Assembly: GCF_017592555.1 (NCBI RefSeq)
Contig: NZ_JAGFNS010000053.1
Coordinates: forward strand, 1-36,324
Source of the DNA: Actinoplanes flavus
GTDB taxonomy: Bacteria; Actinomycetota; Actinomycetes; Mycobacteriales; Micromonosporaceae
Reading direction: 5' to 3'
DNA: 36,324 bases
The notes beneath the pieces were generated by a model. The model saw only the letters and a program-made list of their open reading frames with translations, was not told where the DNA came from and ran no database searches. Below, piece after piece: positions 22,371-28,512 of this stretch (its first letter is position 1; every line of letters begins with the position of its first letter). The position numbers and the translations under genes were made by a program.

Positions 22371-23612
22371 ATGTTCCTGATCAATCGCAGGATGCTCGCC
22401 GTCATCGGCGCCGCCGCGGTCGCCTCCACCGCCTTCCTCGGCACGCCCGCACAGGCGGCCGCCGGAGGCGCGGCCAAGGTCGTCGGCACCAAGACCGTCC
22501 AGTTCCGGGCCGTCGCCGGCAAGGCCAACGGCCTCACCATCACCATCTCCGGCCGGACCGTCACCCTCGACGACAAGGTCGCCATCATCCCCGGCAAGGG
22601 CTGCAAGGCCGTCTCCGGGGACAAGACCAAGGTCCGCTGCACCACCTCGGCCAAGACCGCGACCCTCGACGTCAACCTCGGCGACAAGAACGACTGGGTG
22701 CGCAACAAGACCTCGGTCTACCTGCTGGCCACCGGCAGCCTGGGCAACGACACCCTGATCGGCGGCGCGGCGGCCGAGCAGCTGCGCGGCGGTGGCGGTA
22801 ACGACACCCTGTACGGCAACGGCGGCGACGACAAGCTGTACGGCGAGGGCGGCAACGACATCCTCCGCGGCGGGTCCGGCCACGACGAGATCTACGCGGG
22901 CACCGGCAGCGACCGGGCGTACGGCGAGGCCGGCGGGGACCTCATCGAGGGCGCGAGCGGGAACGACGTTCTCCTCGGCGGTGCGGGGCACGACGGTGTC
23001 AAGGGCGGCTCCGGCAACGACAGCATCTACGGCGAGGCCGGCGAGGACGGCCTGCTCGGCGAGGACGGCGATGACCGGATCTTCGGTGGCGCCGACTCCG
23101 ACATGGTCATGGGCGGTGCCGGCCGGGACGTCGTCTACGCGGGCGCCGGTCAGGTGACCTTCACCGACGAGGACGGCGAGTACGTCTTCGGGGACATCGT
23201 CGACGGCGGGGCGGGCGACGACCGGCTCTTCGGCGAGGGCGACGTCGACGTCCTGTTCGGCTCCGAGGGCGACGACATGATCTCCGGCGGCACCGGTGAC
23301 GACGTCGCGTTCGGTGAGGGCGGCAACGACGAGATCTACGGCAGCGACGGCGACGACATCCTGGTGAACGAGGACGCCGACGAGAACGGCGTCCCGATGG
23401 GGAGCTCCACCGCGACCGACCTGGTCAACGGCGGCGCCCACGCGACCATCGGCGACATCTGCCTGGTGACCCCGGCGGCCCGGACCGCCGGTTGCGAGCT
23501 CTTCGAGCTGCCCGAGTCCCTGGTGGGCAAGAGCGCCCTGTCGGTCGCTCCGTCGGCGGACGTCGCCACGATCCTCGACCGGGTCGCGAAGATCCGGGCC
23601 ACGCTGCCCTGA
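22371..23612 (+). CDS. Secreted RTX-type calcium-binding repeat protein 2
   Basis: 413 residues, a paralogue of the flanking genes. Signal peptide starts MFLINRRMLAVIGAAAVAST and ends AQA. The N-terminal domain has KGCKAVSGDKTKVRCTTS and LGDKNDWVRNKTSVYLL. The longest repeat region of the three runs from about residue 125 to 345 with GGxGxDxxx units (GGGGNDTLY, GGSGNDSIY, and acid-rich units such as GEDGDDRIF). The C-terminal Cys pair is DICLVTPAARTAGCE. AAGGA lies 5 bases before the ATG. A 118-base gap separates it from gene 3, which has its own promoter. Secretion by Sec and Ca2+ binding are inferred from motifs; ligand or partner unknown. Confidence 0.9.
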   Translation: MFLINRRMLAVIGAAAVASTAFLGTPAQAAAGGAAKVVGTKTVQFRAVAGKANGLTITISGRTVTLDDKVAIIPGKGCKAVSGDKTKVRCTTSAKTATLDVNLGDKNDWVRNKTSVYLLATGSLGNDTLIGGAAAEQLRGGGGNDTLYGNGGDDKLYGEGGNDILRGGSGHDEIYAGTGSDRAYGEAGGDLIEGASGNDVLLGGAGHDGVKGGSGNDSIYGEAGEDGLLGEDGDDRIFGGADSDMVMGGAGRDVVYAGAGQVTFTDEDGEYVFGDIVDGGAGDDRLFGEGDVDVLFGSEGDDMISGGTGDDVAFGEGGNDEIYGSDGDDILVNEDADENGVPMGSSTATDLVNGGAHATIGDICLVTPAARTAGCELFELPESLVGKSALSVAPSADVATILDRVAKIRATLP

Positions 23613-23621
23613 CGTCGATTC

Positions 23622-23676
23622 AGTGACGTGAGTCACTGAATATGGGCATGACGTCGAAACGGTACCGTTCTATGAT
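23622..23676 (+). promoter_or_regulatory. RTX gene 3 promoter with two palindromes
   Basis: AGTGAC-GTGA-GTCACT at 23622-23637, 20 bases, then a perfect 12-bp palindrome AACGGTACCGTT at 23658-23669 and the -10-like TATGAT at 23671-23676. A possible -35 (TGACGT) lies 16 bases before the -10, which would put the palindrome in the promoter spacer, the position of a repressor site. Start codon 52 bases downstream. Confidence 0.75.
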
Positions 23677-23728
23677 CATCGGCATCACTGGCTGGTCGGC
23701 CGGCCGGATTCATCACGGGGGTTCCTAC

Positions 23729-24793
23729 ATGTACCTGCCCAACCGCAAGCTCCTCGCCATGATCGGCGCGACCGCCGCGGCCGTCGGGTCCACCGCGCTG
23801 CTCGCCGCCCCGGCCCAGGCCGCCACGGTCGGTTCGGCGAAGGTCGACGCGTACGGCGCCGTCAGCTTCGTGGCCGGGTCGGGCAAGGCCAACGGGCTCA
23901 CCATCACCGCCTCCGGCCAGACCGTCACCCTCGACGACCTGGTCGCCATCAAGGCCGGCGCCGGGTGTGCCGCGGTCGCCGGTGACAAGACCAAGGTCAC
24001 CTGCACCGCCGCGAAGATCGGCCCCCTCTCCGTCGACCTCGGCGACAAGAACGACTGGGTCAAGAACAAGACCTCGATCAACCTGTCGGCCAACGGCGGT
24101 GCCGGAAACGACAAGATCTGGGGCGGCTCGTCCAACGACAACCTGGTCGGCGGCACCGGTAACGACACCATCTACGGCGGCGCCGGCGGCGAGATCATCT
24201 ACGGCAACTCCGGCAACGACGTCGTCTACGGCGGCGCCGGCCCGGACAACGTCTCCGGCGGCACCGGCAACGACAAGATCTACGGCCAGGACGGCGACGA
24301 CCAGGTGTACGGCGGGTCCGGCGCCGACCTGATCAACGGTGCCGCGGGCCGGGACCGTCTGCACGGTGGCGCGGGCGCCGACAAGATCTACGCGGGCGCC
24401 GGCACCGGCACCGCGACCGAATTCGGCGACCAGGTCTGGGGCGACTCCGGCAACGACAAGATCTACGGCGAGGCCGGCGACGACGAGATCAACGCGGGCT
24501 CCGGCAACGACATCGTCGACGCCGGCTCCGGTGACGACGGCGTGCTCGGCCAGTCCGGCAACGACACCATCAACGGTGGCTCCGGCGACGACCTCCTCGC
24601 CGGCGAGAACATCGACAACCAGCTCAAGGCCACCGGCAGCTCCAAGGCCAAGGACAAGCTGACCGGCGGCTCCGGCGTCGACCTCTGCCTGGTGCTCAAG
24701 AGCGGCAAGGCGTCCTGCGAGTACAAGTCCTTCCAGGACTACATCGGCAACCTCTCGGTGACGCGCGCGGCCATCATCGGCCGCCTCGGCTGA
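23729..24793 (+). CDS. Secreted RTX-type calcium-binding repeat protein 3
   Basis: 354 residues from the ATG at 23729 (GGGGG 7 bases upstream; an earlier in-frame ATG lies inside the promoter). Signal peptide starts MYLPNRKLLAMIGATAAAVG and ends AQA. The N-terminal domain resembles its paralogues (AGAGCAAVAGDKTKVTCTAA, LGDKNDWVKNKTSINL). About 18 nonapeptide repeats follow (GGTGNDTIY, GNSGNDVVY, GGSGDDLLA). The C-terminal Cys pair is DLCLVLKSGKASCE. Lys-rich turns replace some acidic ones seen in gene 2, so charge differs among the three proteins. Terminated by a strong hairpin. Confidence 0.9.
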   Translation: MYLPNRKLLAMIGATAAAVGSTALLAAPAQAATVGSAKVDAYGAVSFVAGSGKANGLTITASGQTVTLDDLVAIKAGAGCAAVAGDKTKVTCTAAKIGPLSVDLGDKNDWVKNKTSINLSANGGAGNDKIWGGSSNDNLVGGTGNDTIYGGAGGEIIYGNSGNDVVYGGAGPDNVSGGTGNDKIYGQDGDDQVYGGSGADLINGAAGRDRLHGGAGADKIYAGAGTGTATEFGDQVWGDSGNDKIYGEAGDDEINAGSGNDIVDAGSGDDGVLGQSGNDTINGGSGDDLLAGENIDNQLKATGSSKAKDKLTGGSGVDLCLVLKSGKASCEYKSFQDYIGNLSVTRAAIIGRLG

Positions 24794-24812
24794 TCACCCT
24801 CGCTCCACCGGG

Positions 24813-24846
24813 ACGGCCCGGCCGCGTTCAGCGGCCGGGCCGTTTC
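24813..24846. terminator. Terminator after RTX gene 3
   Basis: Perfect 13-bp stem ACGGCCCGGCCGC (24813-24825) with GCGGCCGGGCCGT (24831-24843) and a 5-base loop, followed by TTCCC. It lies between converging genes; the T-run is short. Confidence 0.8.
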
Positions 24847-24859
24847 CCATTCCAGAGCA

Positions 24860-25162
24860 TCAGTAGTACGACCCGGGGTCGATCCCGAAAGCCTTGAGGA
24901 CGGTCGTCACCAGAAGCGCGATGCCCATCCCGGTGGCGATGAACGCCGCTATCCCGACGACCGCCACCACCACGGACTTCCCGAGGCCGAGCAGATCCTC
25001 CCGCAGAATCCTGCCGCGGTCGACGCGGGACCACACGATCGGCGGCAGCCTGCCGCCGTCAGCCGGATACGACGAGGCCGTGGGCGCCGGCGCATCATGG
25101 CTCCTCCCGACCCGGTAGCCGTTCTGCCCGGAACCCCTGTCCGGCGAAGTCGCCTGCACCAT
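24860..25162 (-). CDS. Small membrane protein of unknown function
   Basis: 100 residues. The ATG at 25162 is set by AAGGAGG 7 bases upstream. The first 60 residues are polar and Pro/Gly/Arg-rich. A basic/acidic segment RVDRGRILREDLLGLGKS leads into one hydrophobic helix (about 66-90, VVVAVVGIAAFIATGMGIALLVTTV), ending LKAFGIDPGSYY. The likely topology is N-terminus inside. No family recognised. Convergent with RTX gene 3. Confidence 0.7.
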   Translation of the reverse strand: MVQATSPDRGSGQNGYRVGRSHDAPAPTASSYPADGGRLPPIVWSRVDRGRILREDLLGLGKSVVVAVVGIAAFIATGMGIALLVTTVLKAFGIDPGSYY

Positions 25163-25279
25163 GATGCCGCCTCCTTGGTCACCGCCAAGCGCGATAGTTG
25201 TCCCTCCTATCGGCTGGTGCAACCACGCCTACAGGGGCCGTTCGACCTGTTCCGCCCTCCGCCCGAGCGCTTATCGAAG

Positions 25280-25430
25280 GTATCCGCACTCCAGCGCGAA
25301 CCGGAAGGCGGCCGTCCCTTCGATCCGCTTGCCAGCCCGCTGCGAGAGCCGTCCGGACGTTCTGCGCGACTGGTCCGAGGTGTCACGGGGGATGCCCGGC
25401 ATGTCGGCCCAGCAGTCCAGCGCTCTCGCG
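25280..25430 (-). pseudogene. Truncated, decayed paralogue of the gene at 25845-26228
   Basis: On the plus strand, 25291-25420 aligns with 25924-26052 at many positions, including a shared TCCGAGGTGTCACGGG and GCCGTCCGGA. In the minus-strand frame, LDCWADMPGIPRDT..AFRFALE parallels LDNWLNLPGTPVTPRT..VFKLTLD of the intact protein. The 5' part (MAIPRKG.. to VENA) has no counterpart upstream and the alignment needs an indel, so this is a fragment of a duplicated gene. The rest of the 345-base gap 25163-25507 holds nothing else I can identify. Confidence 0.65.
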
Positions 25431-25507
25431 GCCGGGCGCCGTCGTGGGAAACCGACCGCGCAAAACTGAGCTACCCGGGCAGCCGACGTGATAGGCACTG
25501 GCCGTGG

Positions 25508-25933
25508 ATGATCGGACCTGTGCCCTCCGACATGTCAGTCCCGATTCCCAGCACTCTTCCCTGGACCAACCCGGCCTCCTTCCGGGTCTGGCGTTACGGC
25601 ATCGGTCACTCCCGACTTCTGCTCACCAGCCGATCTGGACTCGACTCGATTGCCCACATCGACCTGCTGTTCGAGGACGTCCAGTTCATCCAGCTTCACC
25701 GTGACTACAGGGGGATCCGTGTCGCCGAAGACCCCGCTGCGCTGACCGAGGTCGCCATCCGGAACCCGCTCGGTATCGCCTACCTGGCCGTGGCGATCTC
25801 GGATGCCACCCGCACCGGCCTGGTCATCTGTAGCCGTGTCACGATCACGAGTCAGCATCGTCGTTCCGGCCAAGGCCCCGATGACTTCGAGGCCGAGGTA
25901 CTCGTACAGCAGCGCACCGGACGTCCAGCGTGA
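25508..25933 (+). CDS. Hypothetical protein
   Basis: 141 residues starting MIGPVPSDMSVPIPSTLPWT; a second ATG at 25532 is equally possible and neither has a clear ribosome site. Contains FRVWRYGIGHSRLLLTSRSG, then LDSIAHIDLLFEDVQFIQLH, a mixed alpha/beta pattern without membrane segments. No family recognised. Its last 89 bases overlap the 3' end of the convergent gene, which is unusual and may mean that one of the two reading frames has been extended by decay. Confidence 0.5.
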   Translation: MIGPVPSDMSVPIPSTLPWTNPASFRVWRYGIGHSRLLLTSRSGLDSIAHIDLLFEDVQFIQLHRDYRGIRVAEDPAALTEVAIRNPLGIAYLAVAISDATRTGLVICSRVTITSQHRRSGQGPDDFEAEVLVQQRTGRPA

Positions 25934-26228
25934 GCTTGAAGACGCCATCACTGCGGTTCGGCTTCCAACCCGCAGCGAGGGCCGTCCGGATGCTGTGCTC
26001 GACCGTCCGAGGTGTCACGGGCGTGCCGGGCAGGTTGAGCCAGTTGTCCAGTTGCGGGGACCGGGCCTCTATCGAGAGAACCTGCCCCGGGGCGTCGGCG
26101 TTCTCGACGGCGAACGTCAGCGGCCCCCAGTTGAGCCCCTGGCAATAGGTCGGCTTGGGCCTGACCGCCCAGCGGTAGACCGTGCCGTCGACGGCGATCA
26201 GGCGACTGCCCTTCCGAGGTATGGCCAT
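25845..26228 (-). CDS. Conserved hypothetical protein (short VDGTVYRW family)
   Basis: 127 residues. The start MAIPRKGSRLIAVDGTVYRW is of a type common in scattered actinobacterial hypotheticals, then LDNWLNLPGTPVTPRTVEHS and IRTALAAGWKPNRSDGVFKL. The ATG has GGAGG 7 bases upstream, so translation is well supported. The C-terminal 25 residues (VRVPRPRSHRGLGRNDDADS) look unrelated to the compact domain and overlap the convergent gene. A fragment of a second copy lies at 25280-25430. Function unknown. Confidence 0.68.
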   Translation of the reverse strand: MAIPRKGSRLIAVDGTVYRWAVRPKPTYCQGLNWGPLTFAVENADAPGQVLSIEARSPQLDNWLNLPGTPVTPRTVEHSIRTALAAGWKPNRSDGVFKLTLDVRCAAVRVPRPRSHRGLGRNDDADS

Positions 26229-26525
26229 GGTGAAACCTCCGCGTCCCTGACTCGACCGTCAGGGTAGGTGCGGTGCCGGGCCGTGACGATCGCATTTGCG
26301 GCTGGGCGCCGTAGCGGCTTCCGGCGATCGGGCCGCTTCACGGCTTGCCACCGAAAGGGGGTGGGCACCGTGATGTGTCGGCTGTCACTGATCGAGAGCG
26401 GGTCGGCCAGCTGCGATGGCAGAGGCGGATTGTCGTGCACCGAGCGTGCCACTCGGGATGGCGATCATGGGTGATCTGCGGTGAGCGAAGGTCAACTTCG
26501 CCTGGCACTGGATCCGGAAATGACG
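26229..26525. other. Intergenic region without recognisable genes
   Basis: I see no supported coding region, tRNA or repeat here. Short frames on both strands lack ribosome sites and family features. It may contain the promoter of the gene ending at 25845 and remnants of decayed sequence. Confidence 0.5.
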
Positions 26526-26559
26526 AAGCCCTCAACCGCGTAATCGCAGGTGAGGGCTT
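26526..26559 (-). terminator. Terminator of the tRNA cluster
   Basis: Perfect 9-bp inverted repeat AAGCCCTCA (26526-26534) / TGAGGGCTT (26551-26559) with a 16-base loop, 20 bases beyond the 3' end of tRNA-Phe. On the minus strand it is followed by CGTCATTT. Confidence 0.6.
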
Positions 26560-26578
26560 GCGTGCTGAGTTTCGGTGT

Positions 26579-26655
26579 TGGTGGCCAGGGGCGGGGTCGA
26601 ACCGCCGACCTTCCGATTTTCAGTCGGACGCTCGTACCAACTGAGCTACCTGGCC
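26579..26655 (-). tRNA. tRNA-Phe (GAA)
   Basis: The reverse complement folds as a cloverleaf: acceptor GGCCAGG/CCTGGCC, D-arm GCTC..GAGC, anticodon loop CTGAAAA with GAA, T-arm GGCGG-TTCGACC-CCGCC, discriminator A. The 3' CCA is encoded (26579-26581), unlike the two neighbouring tRNAs. Third in a leftward Glu-Asp-Phe cluster. Confidence 0.96.
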
Positions 26656-26669
26656 GTGAACTTGCCTTG

Positions 26670-26743
26670 CGGTCCTGACGGGACTTGAACCCGCGACCTC
26701 CGCCTTGACAGGGCGGCGAGCACTCCAACTGCTCCACAGGACC
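26670..26743 (-). tRNA. tRNA-Asp (GTC)
   Basis: 74-base cloverleaf on the minus strand: acceptor GGTCCTG/CAGGACC, D-arm GAGC..GCTC, anticodon loop CTGTCAA with GTC, T-arm GCGGG-TTCAAGT-CCCGT, discriminator G as expected for Asp. CCA not encoded. Confidence 0.96.
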
Positions 26744-26802
26744 TTGCTATGTAACTGTCTTGCCGTTTGGCTTGTCAGCAACTCGCGCTGCTAACTTACC
26801 AG

Positions 26803-26875
26803 TACCCCCAACGGGATTCGAACCCGTGCTACCGCCTTGAAAGGGCGGCGTCCTAGGCCACTAGACGATGAGGGC
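26803..26875 (-). tRNA. tRNA-Glu (TTC)
   Basis: 73-base cloverleaf on the minus strand: 5' GCCCTCA with 3' TGGGGGT (contains G-U pairs at both 1-72 and 5-68), anticodon loop CTTTCAA with TTC, T-arm ACGGG-TTCGAAT-CCCGT, discriminator A. CCA not encoded. First gene of the leftward tRNA cluster. Confidence 0.95.
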
Positions 26876-27044
26876 AACTCCGCCATCATTGCACATCGCG
26901 CTGGCTGCGCGACTGGCAACGTTTGGTGGTTTTGGCCCCAACCGCGCCCCCCGCTTGAGGCATGCAAAGCATATGCGATGCCCGTACTGATCTTCAAATC
27001 GGTACCCCCCTTTCTTGTTCGCGCCGCTCTGAGCTGGGGAAACG

Positions 27045-27956
27045 TCAGGCGCAGGCGTCCCTGAGGGTGCGCACGGCGCCGGTGAGGCCGGTCAGCCGGG
27101 TCACCGAGGGGGGCAGTGAGGTGTCCGGCCAGCCGGGTCCGGCGGCCCCGATCAGGAGCGGTGGGCGGGGTACGGCCAGAAGGCGGTCCAGTTGGACGAC
27201 GTCTCCGGTGGCGGGCACCTGGGACCAGAGGACCACGACCGTGGGGCCGGTACGGTCCACCGCGTCCAGCAGCGCCCGCGGCGGGACCCGCGCCCCCAGG
27301 AGACGGCTCGGCACCCCGTTCTCGGCCAGCGCGGCGGCCAGCGCCTCCAGGGGAAGGGTGTGCTGTTCCTCGTCGGCCGCGGCGAGCAGCACCCGTGGGA
27401 CGAGTTCGGGTGACGGCCGCGGCACGGTGCTGAGGGCCTCGGTGATCGAGCGGGAGAGCAGGTGTTCGACTTCGACGAATCGTTCGGTGGCCTCGTAGCG
27501 TTCGCCGATGCCGATCAGCACCGGCAGCATCACGTGATTCCAGGCGGCGACGACTCCGCGGTCGGCGATCGTCGATTCCAGGAGGTGGCGCATCGCCGGC
27601 GCGTCCAGCCGCATGGCCGCCCGGGCCAGTCCACGGGCGGTGGGGTCGGCCCGTTTGCCGAGCGCGATGGTCTGCCCGCCTCCGGCCGGCTCCGAGGGGG
27701 AAGGTGATGCGGGAGGGGCGTCGGCGGACGGCGAGCGGCACGCCCAGGCGGCCGCCTCGGCGGGCGCCACACCCTGTGCGGTCAACCGCTGCATGACCTG
27801 CAACCGAACCATGTCCTCGGCGGTGTACCGCCGGTGATGACCGGGCTGGTGGACGCTGGGCCCGAGCCCGTACCGCTGATGCCAGGTGCGCAGCGTGGTC
27901 ACCGCGACGCCGAGCCGGCGCGCGGCCGCCCCGGCGCTCAGGCCCTCATCGCCCAC
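27045..27956 (-). CDS. MerR-family regulator with cobalamin-binding-like domain (CarH/LitR relative)
   Basis: 303 residues. MerR winged HTH at 5-72 (AAARRLGVAVTTLRTWHQRY, then GHHRRYTAEDMVRLQVMQRL). A Pro/Ser-rich linker follows. Then a helical bundle and a B12-binding-like Rossmann domain from about 105. Matching to CarH: the Glu-His pair is E164-H165 (FVEVEHLLSRS) and the lower cobalamin ligand His is H199 (EEQHTLP). The light-sensing Trp ten residues before the Glu is Tyr154, and the Gly after the ligand His is Pro202. GTG start; overlaps idi by 11 bases, so the regulator is co-transcribed with crtE-crtI-idi. A repressor of carotenoid genes, possibly light-relieved, is the likely role. Whether it still binds adenosylcobalamin is open. 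Confidence 0.85.
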   Translation of the reverse strand: MGDEGLSAGAAARRLGVAVTTLRTWHQRYGLGPSVHQPGHHRRYTAEDMVRLQVMQRLTAQGVAPAEAAAWACRSPSADAPPASPSPSEPAGGGQTIALGKRADPTARGLARAAMRLDAPAMRHLLESTIADRGVVAAWNHVMLPVLIGIGERYEATERFVEVEHLLSRSITEALSTVPRPSPELVPRVLLAAADEEQHTLPLEALAAALAENGVPSRLLGARVPPRALLDAVDRTGPTVVVLWSQVPATGDVVQLDRLLAVPRPPLLIGAAGPGWPDTSLPPSVTRLTGLTGAVRTLRDACA

Positions 27957-28512
27957 CCGGCCCCTCCGGTGCGGCGAGCAGGTGCGACGCCAGACGTTCG
28001 GTCACCCCGCCGAGCCAGGGCGCGTACGACTCCGGAGCCACCCGGACGTCCCGGAGCAGATCCTCGACGGTGATCCAGCGCAGCCGTGCGACCTCGGCCG
28101 GATCGGGCCGGAACTCCAGTCCGGCGGGTACGTCACCGAGCAGCACGTGGTCGTACTCCCGCTCGACGCGCCCGGTGACCGGGTCCTCGGCGAAGTACAC
28201 GTAGACGCCGACCTCGGTGAACGGCACCGGCTCGACACCGAGTTCCTCGGCCAAACGTTTACCGGCGGCGATGGTGGGCTCCTCGCCCGGCCGGGGATGC
28301 CCGCAGCAGGTGTTGCCCCACCGCAGCGGGAACCGGGTCTTGGCGGCGGCCCGCTGTTGCAGCAGCACCCGTCCGGACGGGTCGCGCAGGAACACCGAGA
28401 ACGCCCGGTGCAGGAGGCCGGGTGACTCGTGCGCGTCGAGGACGGTGGCCGAGCCGGTGACCGTGCCGTGCTCGTCGACGAGTTCCACCAGGTCGGCTTC
28501 GCGGGACAGCAT
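27946..28512 (-). CDS. idi: Isopentenyl-diphosphate delta-isomerase, type I
   Basis: 188-residue Nudix-fold enzyme interconverting IPP and DMAPP, supplying the allylic primer for CrtE. Family motifs: HRAFSVFLRD, WGNTCCGHPRPGE (catalytic Cys70 and metal-binding His72), AAGKRLAEELG (Nudix helix), and VEREYDHVLLG with the metal/catalytic glutamates. Length is normal for bacterial Idi. ATG at 28512 overlaps the crtI stop by one base (TGATG), so it is translationally coupled. No extra features. Confidence 0.95.
   Translation of the reverse strand: MLSREADLVELVDEHGTVTGSATVLDAHESPGLLHRAFSVFLRDPSGRVLLQQRAAAKTRFPLRWGNTCCGHPRPGEEPTIAAGKRLAEELGVEPVPFTEVGVYVYFAEDPVTGRVEREYDHVLLGDVPAGLEFRPDPAEVARLRWITVEDLLRDVRVAPESYAPWLGGVTERLASHLLAAPEGPGGR

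Noticed and set aside
26229..26525. Small coding regions on either strand
   Set aside because: No ribosome sites, no recognisable domains, and composition like intergenic DNA.
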